The notes under the pieces were generated by a model. The model did not search any database, was not told the DNA's origin, and saw nothing but the letters and a program-made list of their open reading frames with translations. From positions 78,429,620 through 78,493,619 of the forward strand of contig OY755244.1 in the NCBI GenBank assembly GCA_963576725.1: a stretch of DNA of 64,000 nt, read 5' to 3'. Positions 32,134 to 45,800 of the stretch are shown here, piece after piece. Positions within the stretch are counted from its first letter, which is position 1; the number at the start of each line of letters is the position of its first letter. A program made the position numbers and the translations under genes. The stretch is from Azorinus chamasolen. Its lineage: Eukaryota; Mollusca; Bivalvia; Cardiida; Solecurtidae.

Positions 32134-32147
32134 ACATACTTGAACCC

Positions 32148-32362
32148 TTAACCCATTCCTCCATAGGCTATTTTTAGATACAACTACTTTGAATAAATCT
32201 ACCAAAAAGGAGCATTAACTAGAGAAAAGGAAAATTTTAGAATGTTGTAGTTTGAAACCATTGTGATAAATAGAGCAAATGCTAGAGATGTTTATCACAA
32301 TGGTTTCTTAAATTGACTTTTACAGAGGCGTAGAAAGGCATATTTATGGAAGAAAGGGTTAA
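32148..32362 (+). mobile_element. Family B MITE
   Basis: TTAACCCATTCCTCC to GGAAGAAAGGGTTAA; dyad lost (agcaaatgctagagatg). Absent from the inverted copy. Confidence 0.75.
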
Positions 32363-32443
32363 TCTGCTGTCAGAATGCAACATTGCATTTCGGAAGCCAA
32401 ATAAATTGACACCAGACGAGGACTCCAACTGTTTACTACTTTC

Positions 32444-32658
32444 TTAACCCTTAAAGCTTTCAACACTGAATTTTCAAAGTGGAAGAGCCCTTCGGTGTTT
32501 AAAGAGTACTCTCAGTATAAAAGGCACAAACTTGCTAGCGGACTTTGAATGACAAACACTCCAGACATTGATCAGAGTGTTCCTCTTGAAGCCCTCTGAT
32601 ATAGGTCTACACTGCTTGCAAATGCCAGTGCATATATGCCCTGCATTCAAAGGGTTAA
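32444..32658 (+). mobile_element. Family F TTAA element
   Basis: TTAACCCTTAAAGC to GCATTCAAAGGGTTAA; arms CAAACACTCCAGACATTGATC and CTGATATAGGTCTACACTGC. Confidence 0.6.
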
Positions 32659-32721
32659 TAGTTGTTTTTAAAGCTAAGTGAATAATATGTGTACCTCTTT
32701 ACACACTAGCAGCAGATTTGA

Positions 32722-32931
32722 TTAACCCTTTTCTCCATAGGCTATTTTTAGACCCAACCTCTTTGAATGAATCTACCCAAAAGGAGCATTTACTAGAGAA
32801 TTTGTAGTTTGAAACCATTGTGATAAATAGAGCATTTGCTCCTATAGGAGCAAATGCTCTATTTATCACAATGGTTTCTGAAAGTGACTTACAGAGGTGT
32901 AGAAAGGCGAATTTATAGAGGAAACGGTTAA
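32722..32931 (+). mobile_element. Family B MITE with perfect hairpin
   Basis: TTAACCCTTTTCTCC to GGAAACGGTTAA; the 64 bp hairpin around GCTCCTATAGGAGC is perfect. Confidence 0.8.
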
Positions 32932-33414
32932 CTATGCAAACACTTTTAGATCAAGTTAAGATGTTAATTAAAATGTATGTCTCATCAGGATCCAAAATGT
33001 TTGACACATGTTTGCGTTTTTGAAGATAAATAAAAGAAAACAGAACTCTCAGAATTGTAGCAGATGACAATTACTTGGTGTGCATAGAGTTAACTAGAGT
33101 ATTCCAAGGAATATGTGTGTGTGTCACCTGCAGGCAGACATGTTGTGAAAAACACCTGATACAGACAAGACAAAATGATCCTTTAGTGTCAACCTGCTAA
33201 AGCATCAAGCAATACATAATTATGTATTTCATGATTTTTTATTTCAATATCAATGCCAATTTTTTAAATTGACCCATGATATGTATACAAAAGCTATAAC
33301 AATAAATAAAGAAAAAATATTAAAATATATTATATTACACCATTGTTACATTCTCTTTCTTTTCCGTCTTATCCCTTTGTATTTGAACTCTTGATTAAGA
33401 TGGACTGGGAACTC

Positions 33415-33593
33415 TTAACCCCTTTTCTCCATGCATATTCATGTAAGAAATAATGACAACATGGATATTAACTAGATTGATTTATTTTACCACATGGACA
33501 CAGGAATATTTTGGCCATGGCAGAAACTGTAGAATCATATCTATATTATATAAACAAACAGAGCAGATCCTGATCAGACAGCTCCTATAGGAC
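33415..33593 (-). mobile_element. Family A MITE broken at the dyad
   Basis: TTAACCCCTTTTCTCC to CAGACAGCTCCTATAGGA, then unrelated sequence. Confidence 0.7.
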
Positions 33594-33687
33594 GGGTTAC
33601 GGACATGTGCCAATATTTATTTTTTTGCGACTTCTATTATGAATATGGATGCGACTGAAGCACGAACAGGCATTATTTACAAAGCTT

Positions 33688-33917
33688 TTAACCCTTTCCC
33701 TCATATAAACGCCTTTCCACGCATTTGCAAACAGAATAGACCTAGATCAGACCGCTCCTAGAGGAGCCGTCTGATCAGGGTATGTTCTGTTTGCTTTTGA
33801 CATGACATAGATCTAAGTCGACAGTTTTTGTCAAAGCAGAAATATTCCTTGAACATTTTACCTAAAAAACATTCAGCTGATAAATATTTATGATGTCATT
33901 ATTTCTTTCATTAGCAT
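33688..33917 (+). mobile_element. Family A MITE, right end missing
   Basis: TTAACCCTTTCCCTC; hairpin dyad GCTCCTAGAGGAGC; last recognisable part ATGATGTCATTATTTC. Confidence 0.7.
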
Positions 33918-34026
33918 TGAAAAACCAAATGGCAAAACTACACTGTTTCTTCACAAGTAATGAACCCATTCGCCAATGTCAAGGGCGATCTTGACTGATC
34001 AGATATGAACCCCGGCCCACTTTATA

Positions 34027-34121
34027 CCACAGGGGTAAGACACGTTTGAGTCCGTATATGTATATATAGAAATAATATATACATGTATACATATATTGAC
34101 TCAAGCGTGTCTTACCCCTGT
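34027..34121. repeat. Inverted repeat with AT-rich loop
   Basis: CACAGGGGTAAGACACG...TTTGAGTC pairs with GACTCAAGCGTGTCTTACC CCTGTG across a TATA/ATGTATAC loop. Confidence 0.7.
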
Positions 34122-34202
34122 GCTCTATACGGGAGCGTAGCTGAATCCAAATGTAATGTAGGCTACGTACCGTACCTATAGGGTCTGAATGCATGTTTCC
34201 CC

Positions 34203-34345
34203 GGAAAAATAGAATTGTGTAGTTTTTAAAGCATTGTGATAAATAGAGCATTAGCTCCTATAGGAGCAAATGCTCTATCACAATGCTTTCAAAAGGAGAC
34301 TTTTACAGAAGTGTCATAAGGCGTCCATATGAGGGAATGGGTTAA
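34203..34345 (+). mobile_element. Family B MITE, left part missing
   Basis: Hairpin with GCTCCTATAGGAGC and right end GAGGGAATGGGTTAA. Confidence 0.65.
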
Positions 34346-35120
34346 CGCTTACATGACGAGACAGAAAGTCTACCCACTTAGCCATTGTTTCACTTTGGCC
34401 ATAATAATGTTTTCAGATTGATGTAAGTGCGGATCACTAACTACTGCTATATGGACCGTATTTTGTGTACTTTCCGTTTCAAAATGAATCCTGAAAGATG
34501 GAACCAAATCGCCGAATGATCATTGATGTATCAGCTCAGTGGAACGTGAAACTCCTAACCTGTCCCACACCGAGCAAATTACCTTACAGGGTCTAGTATC
34601 CTGATAGACAGAGTACCACATATCGGGTAGACTTTCTGAAACTGCAAAAGATACAAAAAAAATATTTAAAAATCTGAAAGTGTTTTTTTCTTTGGTTTAT
34701 TTGTAATTGTCGTTTGAAAAAAAGGGACGTATTATGGAATGGCGCTGTCTGTTAAAGGGTTAAAACGGATGATAACTATTGCAGGACGAAATTTATGCCA
34801 AAGACTCATGTAGGAGGACTCATGTTGCATCACTTAAATTCACTTTCGTTCTTCATTAAATACCAATCTGCTTTTAAATGCCACTGTAGTTGTTTATTTA
34901 ATGGTCGCTAATAACATGTTTTCCTGTATGAGGGGCTTTCCATAGGCTATGTATCATGGTATCACAATAGTGACAGCGTTACCTTCATGTTGGAAGAATT
35001 AGGCTGGGAATTTCTTCAGAGCAGAACAGACTAACACTGCAGTGACACCAAAGATATCCAAGCTTCGGAACACTTGAGACGTCTGATTCTTCAACTAGAT
35101 CAAAACACTTTTCCAGTCTT
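34346..35120. other. No feature recognised
   Basis: Apparently single-copy intergenic DNA between COQ2 and the ankyrin gene; no exon-like frame with splice sites and no clear repeat. Confidence 0.4.
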
Positions 35121-35290
35121 AAGCAGCCATTCTTTTGGTGTACTTGGGAGTCTTAAAGAAGGTGGTTGCTTAACACATGTCAAAAGTAATACAGAAAGCT
35201 CATATTTTGACCTGTATTAAGCTACCACCTGCCTTACAGACCAATAATTAGACATCTTTTAGCTGATCGCTAAAGACAGGTCCTACTTGC
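35120..35290 (+). repeat. Family C MITE, decayed
   Basis: GAAGGTGGTTGCTTAACAC...CAGAAAGCTCATATTTTGACC...TTAAGCTACCACCTGCC; right arm of the dyad missing. Confidence 0.6.
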
Positions 35291-35809
35291 CATTTTTCTA
35301 CTGATCAAAACAAATGTGTAGCTTCTTTCCGAGAATATTACCAGCTGGAACTGCCTGCTGGTACAGCCTTTGTGATTGAGGCTGCTTCAATGTCATCTTT
35401 CAAGAGGGAATTGTCCATCCATCCCTTCTGGACAGAGGACCGTACGTACGACTGGTAACTGCTTTTTAGCCTTTTACCTGACATAAACGCATTTTCACGC
35501 TTTTGCATGACAAGATTGAACATTTATCAAAGTATGCCCCCTTAGCCTTCGATTTCTTCCATTTTGGCCATAATGTTTTCACCTTTCAAATTGATGTTAC
35601 GCACGTGCGTTTACAAGAGTGTGTGTATTGCTAGTTACGCTTGAAGAAATAATGACATTAATAATGAAAAATATCTACTAGTATTATCCTCCCAATTTGA
35701 CCTGAGACTCGATTAAATTTCGGATTGTTTATCGGGATTGTTCGTAATACTCTGTGACAAAAAATAGCAAACCAAAAGCCGGTAATAATAATGTTCCTCG
35801 AGGATTGTA

Positions 35810-36002
35810 CAGTAAAACCCCTCTAATGCGACCACTTAATGAATAAACATGGCTGTCTTTATAAGCAGGTGGTTGCTTAAATGCAGGACAAAAGCTATGC
35901 AGGAGCTTTCTTCATAACTTTCGTCCTGTATTAAGCTACCACCTGCCTTTGTCACTGTGAATTATGCCCCTTTTTGCTGGTCGCATTAGAGGGGTTTTAC
36001 TG
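35810..36002. mobile_element. Complete family C MITE, 193 bp, TA target
   Basis: Ends CAGTAAAACCCCTCTAATGC and the exact complement, TA on both sides (35808-35809, 36003-36004). The central hairpin has lost one half of the dyad (TATGCAGGAGCTTTC). Best example for defining the ends. Confidence 0.9.
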
Positions 36003-36259
36003 TATATTCTTATAGCGCATTCTTATACCTTTGGAAAATTGTTCGAAGATTACCGACGATAATACACGGAATATGCATGCGTCTCAGGTCGAATTGGTAG
36101 GATAATATACATTATTTTTTATGATTGTGTATGAACATACGCGTTTTGCCCATGACAGAAACTGATCTGATCTACATAATATAGGTATAATCAAAGACCT
36201 ATGATAACACATCATATGGCCCTCTAAATCGATTTTTTTTTTATAAATAAGAAATAATG

Positions 36260-36412
36260 TCTTTATAGACAGGTGGTTGCTTATTTAATTCAGGGTAAAT
36301 GTCATGCAGAAAAATCCCAAAGGAGTGTTCTGCATGGTCAACCTGCATTTAGCTGCCACCTGTCTTAACTGGCACTGGTACTTCTAACGTCCGGTTTAGA
36401 GATATCTTTAAA
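36260..36412 (+). repeat. Family C MITE 190 nt upstream of the ankyrin gene
   Basis: ACAGGTGGTTGCTTATTTAA...TCCCAAAGGAG...CTGCATTTAGCTGCCACCTGTC; ends CCGGTTTAGAG. Confidence 0.6.
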
Positions 36413-36552
36413 ATGTCAAGGCTGAATTCCTAACGGCTGAATATAAAACGGACTATATTCAAAGGAATTTGATCAGTGTGACCGAACGCTTTAGAGCTAG
36501 ATCAAGGCACACCGTATTCAATGAGCGTCTTGTGGAGCAACCAAAATAGATC

Positions 36553-36608
36553 ATGGAGGAGTTTCGATGACTGAGATTTTGGCGTGGTTAGAAACGAGTC
36601 ATGAATAA
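36553..36608 (+). promoter_or_regulatory. Two short upstream ORFs overlapping the ankyrin gene start
   Basis: uORF1 is six codons including stop (36553-36570). uORF2 (36567-36608, 14 codons with stop) starts inside uORF1's end and terminates in the ATGAATAA overlap with the main ATG. This is direct from sequence; whether the transcript includes it is unknown. Confidence 0.4.
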
Positions 36609-36806
36609 ACTTAAAGGATTTCTAACTCGAAAGGGAAAGAGCGGAAGCTCTAGTTTTTCTGCTGCTTCAAACTCAAGTGAAAATGTGGGGTATGCTATAA
36701 AGGAAAAGGATTTATCAAAAATTCACAAAGCAGCATGGACTGGGGATATTGCAAAAGTCAAACAGTTGGCGAAGAAAGATTCAAGTTCTCTTGACAAGGA
36801 AAACAG
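36601..36806 (+). CDS. Ankyrin gene exon 1 (start codon, first repeat)
   Basis: 68 codons plus two bases of Arg69. ATG at 36601 heads a basic Ser-rich leader, then YAIKEKDLSKIHKAAWTGD starts the ankyrin array. Donor AAACAG|GTATTA. Two upstream ATGs start short reading frames, 36553-36570 and 36567-36608; the second ends across this start codon, so the start may be translated poorly or by re-initiation if the mRNA includes them. Confidence 0.82.
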
Positions 36807-39800
36807 GTATTATGATTTGTGCACATGCCCACTGTACTGTAGCGTTTATTATAGTTTTGCAGTTTTACTCACAAAACAAAATTCTGATAGACTATTCATT
36901 ATAATATTTCGGTTCTTACCCGTTCAAAACAAGACGCAACTTGTATTGTTTGTAGAATCAGATCAATGATCTCCAATAAGTCATTCAGGTGTCTCATATT
37001 ACAATGGTATTTTAAATGTTATTGTTCCATAACTTGACTGACCTACTTACATAAATGTGAAGTATGTAAAAAAAAACACTTGATGCACTCAAGAGAATTA
37101 AAAAAGAAATGAAAAAAATAAAATTGGAAAAGACAAAAACAATATTTTTTATGAAATACTTCAACTCACAAACAAATCTTTGAAAGGAAATGTACAATGT
37201 GATATTAAATTTGTATACACAAAGTGAAAATGTTACTCGTGGCTTATGATCGACCCACCATTTTATAAATGTAAAGGGTCCTGTGAGCCCAACTGTAGTT
37301 TTTAAATCCTAGGCGGAACACTGCAGCTACATGTATCTGTTCCATTGCAGTTTCTTACTTCAAACACTCTTTTATTGTACCTTTGATTAATTTCTAAAGT
37401 GGTGGGCCATATGCTCTTTGATGACTAATATTCAATACGTTAATTTTGATGTAGGCCGCAGTAGCAGGACACTGTAGCAAGTAAAAACTTAGTCTCATTA
37501 ATGACCTGTAAGACAGCATGCTAATTTTGTGACAGTTGCCGTCTGCCGGGATAGCGTTAAAACCGAAAGTAGCTCAATATCACCATTTAGAGTACACAAA
37601 TGTGAACTAGTAAAAACTATAACTACTGCATACTAGTTCCAGGGTAAAAAGAGAAGTGTCTTTACTCTTTGCATGTGAAAGCATTGTTTGCAAGATCATT
37701 GTCAGCTGCAAATTTTAAGACTTTGGATTTTTATGTACCCTTTAACCGGATATTTATGTACCCTTTAACCCTTTCCTCCATGAAAATTTATGTAAGAAAC
37801 AATGACACCAGGAATGTTAACTAGGTGCATTCTTCTAATGGACATACAAAGTATGGGCATGGCAGGATCTGTAGAATCATATCTGTATTATGTCATTAGC
37901 AAACATTGCAGACCCTGATCAGACGGCTCCCATAGGAACCATCAGATCTGTATCTACTCTGATTGCAAAGGCATAGAAAGATTTATGGAATAAATTAAGG
38001 GTTAAATAAAGGGGGCATTGTTACTGTAATAGGACAACTGGCAAAAAGATCTGCCCAGTAGTTAGGACTCAAACCCAGGACCTCTGGCATACAGTGCCAG
38101 TATTCTTACTGCTTAGCTACAGAGCCACACAACCAATATTTGGAAGGGCCATCTGCCACGATGAATAGGAGATCGCTATAGATATTGAGGTTAATGGTCA
38201 AGGTCATTGTTTACTTAACCCTTTCCTTCATATAAATATGTTTTCATATTAAGACTTAAGTAGGTATTAAAATTTGGACTAAATATAGAACAGAGAAAGG
38301 GTTGAACATTATGGTCAGTATCGATCTATAACTAGTCTGAACCTTTCAACCTTGAGTATCCATATTTTTTATAGAGAGGTTGGTCATTATGAGTAGATGA
38401 TTTTAAGGTCAGTTGGTAAAAGTCAAGGTCATGGTGCACTTCAGCAGTACCATATTTGGTAGACCAGATTGAGGGCTTGGTGCAAAACTATTGTAACTCC
38501 TTCACTTTGTGAAGGAGTTACAATAGTTTTGCACCAAGCCCTCGAATTATGACTTATTTAGGTTATGCTGCTACTATATTCAGGACTGTCATTGGGTGAA
38601 ATATGTTGTACATGTACAAACATCATTCTCCATTTTTGCACAAAACCATGACCATAATGTCAAGCAGCTTAACCCTTTCCTTCATGTAAATTCCTTTTCA
38701 CACACTTGCAAACAGAGTAGACCCAGATTAGATGGTTCCAATAGGAGCCATCTGATCAGGGTCTGTTGATAGATTTGTTTCTTAAATGGCTTCAATGTTC
38801 CGTCTTCCATATTTCAATATAACTATTTTATCCATGAATATAAAACTGGGAATAAAAATATAAGAGGGAAAAGGGTTAAATCCAGATGAGATATCCTCTC
38901 TATAATGGCCACTAAATTACATCAAGTATTTTGTGTTAAAGGCAGGTGGCTGCTTAAAGCAAGGTGAAAGTAAAACAGAACGCTCCTATAGGAGCATTCT
39001 GTTTTACTTTCTCCTTGCTTTAAGCAGCCACCTGCACTAAATACCAACTAATTAATACAATTTAGTGGCCTTTATAGAGAGGTTTTACTGTAATACATAT
39101 TAACATTTACATGATCAAGTAGGAGCCATCTGATCAGAGTTTGCTCTGTTTACTATTAGATCTGGTTATTGATACAGTTTCTGTCATGGCCAAAAAAATT
39201 AACCCTTTATCTGATAGAAGCACCTTTTGGCAAAAAGAATAGACCCAAGTCAGGCAGCTCCTGTAGAAGCCGTCTGATCAGGGTCTGCTCTGCTTGCTCT
39301 TAGAATGATAATGGTACATGTATGATTTTACAGTTTCTGCCATGGCCAAAAATCCCTGTGTTCATATGCTATAACAATTATTCATCTTATTATGTCTCCC
39401 CCCATATTTATATGGGGGAGACATATTGTTTTCGTGAGAGTTGTCTGTCTGTCCGTCTGTCCGTCCGTCTGTCTGTCTGTCCGTCTGTCCGTCACACTTT
39501 TTGTCCGGACGATAACTTCAATATGCCTGATGCCAGTTGATTGAAACTTCATATATGGAAAGAGCATAATGAGAGGAAGTGTCATGCACAAGGTCCATAA
39601 CTCTGGCTTCACTAATATTGGAGTTATTGCCCTTTGTAAAAAAAAATCACACTTTTTTGTCCGGATGATAACTCCTATATGGCTCATGCCATTGGATTGA
39701 AACTTCATATATGGAAAGATCATGACGATAGGAAGTGTCATGCACAAGGTCCATAACTCTGGCTTCACTAATATTGGAGTTATTGCCCTTTGTAAAAAAT

Positions 39801-42800
39801 ATCATAATTTTTTGTCCGGACAATAACTTCAATATGCCTGATGCCAGTTGATTGAAACTTCATATATGGAAAGAGCATAATGAGAGGAAGTGTCATGCAG
39901 AAGGTACATAACTCTGGCTTCACTAATATAGGAGTTATTGCCCTTTGTAAAAAAAATCACACTTTTTTGTCCGGACGATAACTTCTATATGGCTCATGCC
40001 ATTGGATTGAAACTTCATATATGGAAAGATCATAACGAGAGGAAGTGTCATGCACAAGGTCCATAACTCTGGCTTCACTAATATTGGAGTTATTGCCCTT
40101 TGTAAAAAAAATCACAATTTTTTGTCCGGATGATTACTCCTATGTGACACATGCCATTGGAGTGAAACTTCATACATGGAACGATCATGATAAGAGAAAG
40201 TGTCATGCATAAGATCCTTAACTCAAGCTTCAATAAATTTAGAGTTATTGCCCCTTGTACATTTGTTTAATTCTTTCTTGTCCGAACGATAACTCCTACA
40301 TGGCTCTTGCCATCGTATTGAAACTTCATACATGGAAAGAGCATGATGAGAGAAAGTGTCATGAACAAGGGCCATAATTCTGGCTTCAATACTTTTGGAG
40401 TTACTGCCCTTTGTTACATTTTTTGGCCGATCAATAACTCCTGTTCGACTGATGCTATTGGAATGACATTTTATTTTTGGAAAGAGCATGATGAAAGTAA
40501 GTGTCATGCACAAGGGCCATACATCTGGTATCAGTATTTTTGGAGTTATTAGCTGTTATCATTTTCTTCTTGAAAAATGTAGTGTGGAAAACGCATAATG
40601 AGGGGAAGTATCATTCATCAAGACCATAACATTTTTAGTGATTTCCCTTTACATATTGTTTTTATTAGAGGGGAGACATCCGTTTTTTTGACAAAAACCT
40701 CTAGTTTTAAAACCCTTTCCCTTATATTTGCAAACAGAGTAAATCCAGATCAGGTGGCTCTTTTAGGAGCTGTCTAATCAGGGTCTGCCTTGTTTGCTTA
40801 TATGACATTCATGATTGTACAGTTTCTGCCTAGGTAAAAAAAAATCTATGTATACCATTATAAAAAATCAGCTAATAAATATTCATGAATATTGAACAGG
40901 TGAAGGGTTGAAATCGATGACGTCTTTATTTCTTACATTAATTAATATTCATCAGACAAAGTGTTAATACATGTCAAATTGTTTGTGTATACTTCTTCAG
41001 ATCACCTCTACATTTAGCTTGTGCCCAGGGTCACCCCAATGTGGTGCAGGAGCTACTGGAATGGAGAGCCAACACAAGTCTTGGGGACAACCATGGCAGA
41101 ACCCCCTTGATGAAGGTACATGTTGTCTTGTGTGGCATTCTCAAAGAATCAGAGTCTGCTCTGTTTGCTTATGAAATAATACAGATCTTATTCTACAGTT
41201 TCTGCATTGGCAAAACGATTCTGTTGGCCAAAAGATTCTGTGGGAGGGATTATTTGTTCCATTTGGTAACTTTTATAGATAATGCTGTTGGGTTTATCCC
41301 CATTTCTCTCTTGAGTTGTTAATTACATGATGATAAACATCTTCGCCATGCTTAACAAAGACTGTCAATCATTAATTATTAATGAAGTCTAGGGTTCCTT
41401 CAATACTAAAGTATGAAATTATTCTCCGGCTGGTCATTATCCAGGTGATTTTGTATTGATTTTTGAACATCAATAGTTAACTTCACTATTAGCATGCTGT
41501 TGATGAATTTGCATTATATCATTGCAAACAGTGTGAATCTTGAAAGAAGGCAAAGTATCTTAGAGTCCTGTCTGTAGCATAACTGTCTCAGGCTCTCATT
41601 GCAACTTTAAGGAAAACTGTTATCAGAGCAGGTGTCTGTTTTTGCAGACAGTGGTTATATACAGTGGTGTACTAAGTGTCAACATCTGTTCATGTTTGGT
41701 TATGAGAATTTTTATGACTCCAAACTTTCCAAGACCTACAGTGGAACCTGTCTTAAGCGACCTTATATTGATTGGAAACATGAATCTAAAAAATGCAGGT
41801 GGTTGCTAAATGCAGGGCAAAAGTAATGCAGAAAGCTTTCTGCATTATTTTTGACCTGCATTAAGCTACCACTTAAGACAGGTTCTACTGTACAAGCATG
41901 CCTTGTAGCTCAATGCATGATGCTTTCTGTCTATATTACTATTTATGTCAGCCCTAAAAATGGATAAAGAGACAATGCTTTTCTTGTAAATTCATGTACA
42001 AATGTACATGTACCTTAAGAACCCTTTGAAAGTGGGACATACATGCACTGTCATTTGCAAACAGTGTAGACCCAGATCAGAGGGCTTTATGTGCTATAGG
42101 AGCTGTCTGATCTGGGTCTACTCTGTTTGCAGATGCGTGACATGTGTTTATATGAAGGAAAGGATTAATTCAGAGTATGCTGATAGATTTTGTCGCTGTT
42201 GTGTACATGTATTTTGAAAGAAAATTTGGCCGCTCTTTTAGTCTTTAGGAACTTGTACTCGTCTAGGATATCGCCAAATCGAAAGTCGATTTATGAGTCT
42301 CACAACTTGGACTAAGGGTAACTGTATGTCATGTCAAGCTTCCATTAATTACACCCAACTATAAAGTATTAAACTGTAATCACAATTGATGTTTCAATGA
42401 TACCAGTTGAAATTTTGTACACTTCTTGTACACTTTGACCAAAAATGGTACTGTTCTGTTATGGTACACTTTCGTATGTTGTACTTTCTCCGTACAACAT
42501 AGGATTGGCTTCCTAACACTTGAACACTTTCCCACATATAAATGCCTATTCATGCATTTGCAAACAGAGTAGACCCAGATCAGATGGCTCCTAGAGGATC
42601 CGTCTAATCAGGATCTGCTCTGTTTGCTTATATATATGGTATAATATAGGTCTATAGTTTCTGCCTGAGCCGAAACATCCTGTGTACATATGCCCTAATG
42701 AAAAATCAGCTAATGAATATTCATGATGTCATTATTTCTTACAAGACTATCAAAGGGTTAACCTTTCCCTGTTTATTTCAAATTTCAATACCCACTGAAT

Positions 42801-45800
42801 ATTCATGAACAAAATAGTTACAATGAAACCTTGAAGGTGGAACATTTTAGCCATTTTAGAAAGCCAAGAAACAGAACTATTCAAATTTTCGCTAGCAAAC
42901 AGAGCAGACCCTGATCGGACGGCTCTTCTAGGAGCCGTCTGATCTGGGTCTACTCTGTTTGCAAATGTGGGAAAACGCGTTTATATATGAGGGAAAGGGT
43001 TAATTTTATTTCTTATTCTTTCTATATTTTCATAGTAGAGTTGCTTTATTTGGATGTATCTTATTTAAATGTATACATGTTGCCTGATTTCAAAATGAGT
43101 AGCATTGTAAAGTTGTTTTCTAATCCAGAAAAGATTAAACTACATGTACCGGTATATGTATTGTGCTTCACATAACAGTTTGCGGTCATTGTTATACATT
43201 CAAGGTTTAAATCTCGGTGTGCTAGGAGTGAAGAAGAGAGAAAACAGTTTTTTATTACTTGCTATTCATTCAAGCCTTTGAAAAAAAAAGTTAACTGAGA
43301 GTCAAACAGCTTGTATCGATCTGATGAGAGGCTGGGTTAATCAGCATCTTATGTGGCTACAACTGTTTGTAAATGCTTGTCAGGTAATGCTCAACAGGAT
43401 AAGCCTTAACCCTTTACTCCATAAATACACCTTTCTATGTCTTTGCAAACAGAGTAGACCCAGATCTACTATAGGAGCCATCTGATCAGGGTCTATTCGG
43501 TTTGCTTATGATATAATATAGATTGGATTCTATAGTTTCTGCCATGGCCAACTATTAATTAATAAATAATAATTAATTAATAAATAATAAATATTCACAA
43601 CATCAATATTTATTACATGAATATTCATGGAGGAAAGGGTTAAAGAAACTGCCTTTTTGAAAATCTGAGTAGGTAACAATGTTACTTTGAGATGACAAGT
43701 TACATGTATTTAGTGTTCAAATCATTTATCAGATACATCTTAGAGGTTTAAAACAGATAACTTCTTCATCATAGAATAATTACTCAAAATATTTACCCAA
43801 ACAACATTAACCCCATGTCCCTCACATGTTTTCCACAGTTGCAAACAGAGTAGACCCAGATCAGACGGCTCCCAGAGGAGCCGTCTGATCAGGGTCTGTT
43901 CTGTTTGCTAATGGAATTTGATAGATATGTTTCTTTACTTTCTAAAATGTCTACAATATTCCACCTTCAATATTTCGTTATACCTATTTTGTTAATGAAT
44001 ATTCAGTAGGTATTGGAATTTGGTCTAAATACAGAACAGGGAAAGGGTTAATTACATACATTATGGTAATTCCCATAAAGATTTAGCCATACATTACAGT
44101 GATTTTCTTAAATTTTTAGCAATGCATTACAATGATTTTCCCTAGATATTCTGCCATACATTACAGTAATTTTCCAAATTATTTAGCAATACATTACAGT
44201 AATTTCCCTAATTATTTAGCCATACAGTACAGTAATTTCCCTAAATATTTAGCCATACAGTACAGTAATTTCCCTAATTATTTAGTTATACAGTACAGTA
44301 ATTTCCCTAAATATTTAGCCATACATTGCAGAAATTTCCTTAAATATTTAACACTTAGCCATACATTACAGTAATTTCCTTAAATACATGTATCTAGCCA
44401 TACATTACAGTAATTGCCTAAAAATTCTGTCAGAAAAAACAACAAGGAGCAGTTTGGTCAGAATAGGAAATTTTATGTGTTAATACATGATTGTACATGT
44501 ATTAACTATTTAGGGTAATGGCAGTGCATGTAATTACTGCTGACATAGGACTTCCATGTATGTATCTGGTCATCAGAAGCTGTTTATGATCATAATTTCT
44601 TTACTAATTGTCATATTGGACTACAAACTTTACACATACACACCTTGAATAAACAAACTTTTTATGTCCCCAAAGCTAGGCTTTGGCGGCATATAGTGAT
44701 CGCACCGTGCGTGGGTGTGTGTGTGTGTGTGGGTGGGTGTGTGTGTGGGTGTGTGGGTGTGTGTACCTTTTGTCCGGAGTATATTTCCTTTGTCACATCA
44801 GCTACGGATACCAAATTTGGTGTGTGAGTTCATCTTGGGATGGGGGAGTGTCTCGTACCATTTTCATGTCACTGTGACCTTGACCTTGACCTTTGACCTT
44901 GATTTTACAAAAAGCTTGTCCGGAGCATATCTCCTTTACCTTACCTAAGCTACAGATTCCAAATTTGGTGTGTGAGTTCATCTTGGGATGGCGGAGTGTC
45001 ACGTACCATTTCCAGGTCACATTGACCTTGACCTTGACCTTTGACCTCGATTTTAAAAAAAGCTTATACCTTACCAGCTACAAAAAGCTTGTCCGGAGTA
45101 TATCTCCTATACCTTACCAGCTAAGGATTCCAAATTTGGTGTGTGAGTTCATCTTGGGATGGAGGAGTGTCGCGTACCATTTTCAGATCACTGTGACCTT
45201 GACCATGACCTTTGACCGATTTTACAAAAAGCTTGTCCGGAGCATATCTCCTTTACCTTACCAGCTACAGATTCCAAATTTGGTGTGTGAGTTCATCTTG
45301 GGATGGCGGAGTGTCGCGTACCATTTCCATGTCACTGTGACCTTGACCTTGACCTCGATTTTAAAATAAGCTTATACCTTACCAGCTACAAAAAGCTTGT
45401 CCGGAGTATATCTCCTATTCCTTACCAGCTAAGGATTCCAAATTTGGTGTGTGAGTTCATCTTGGGATGGAGGAGTGTCGCGTACCATTTTCAGATCACT
45501 GTGACCATGACCATGACCGTTGACCGATTTTACAAAAAGCTTGTCCGGAGCATATCTCCTTTACCTTACCAGCTACAGATTCCAAATTTGGTGTGTGAGT
45601 TCATTTTGGGATGGCGGAGTGTCGTGTACCATTTCCAGGTCACTGTGACCTTGACCTTGACCTTTGACCTCGATTTTAAAAAAAGCTTATACCTTACCAG
45701 CTACAAAAAGCTTGTCCGGAGTATATCAACTATACCTTACCAGCTAAGGATTCCAAATTTGGTGTGTGAGTTCATATTGGGATGGAGGAGTGTGGAGTAC

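Noticed and set aside
39382..40513. Minus-strand open frames with repeated ELWTLCMTLP
   Set aside because: Same cause: tandem cores of the element at 39390-40704.
44132..44374. Open frame of 11-residue repeats (YSNFPNYLAIQ)
   Set aside because: Product of a 33-bp AT-rich tandem repeat; not flanked by splice sites that fit either gene.
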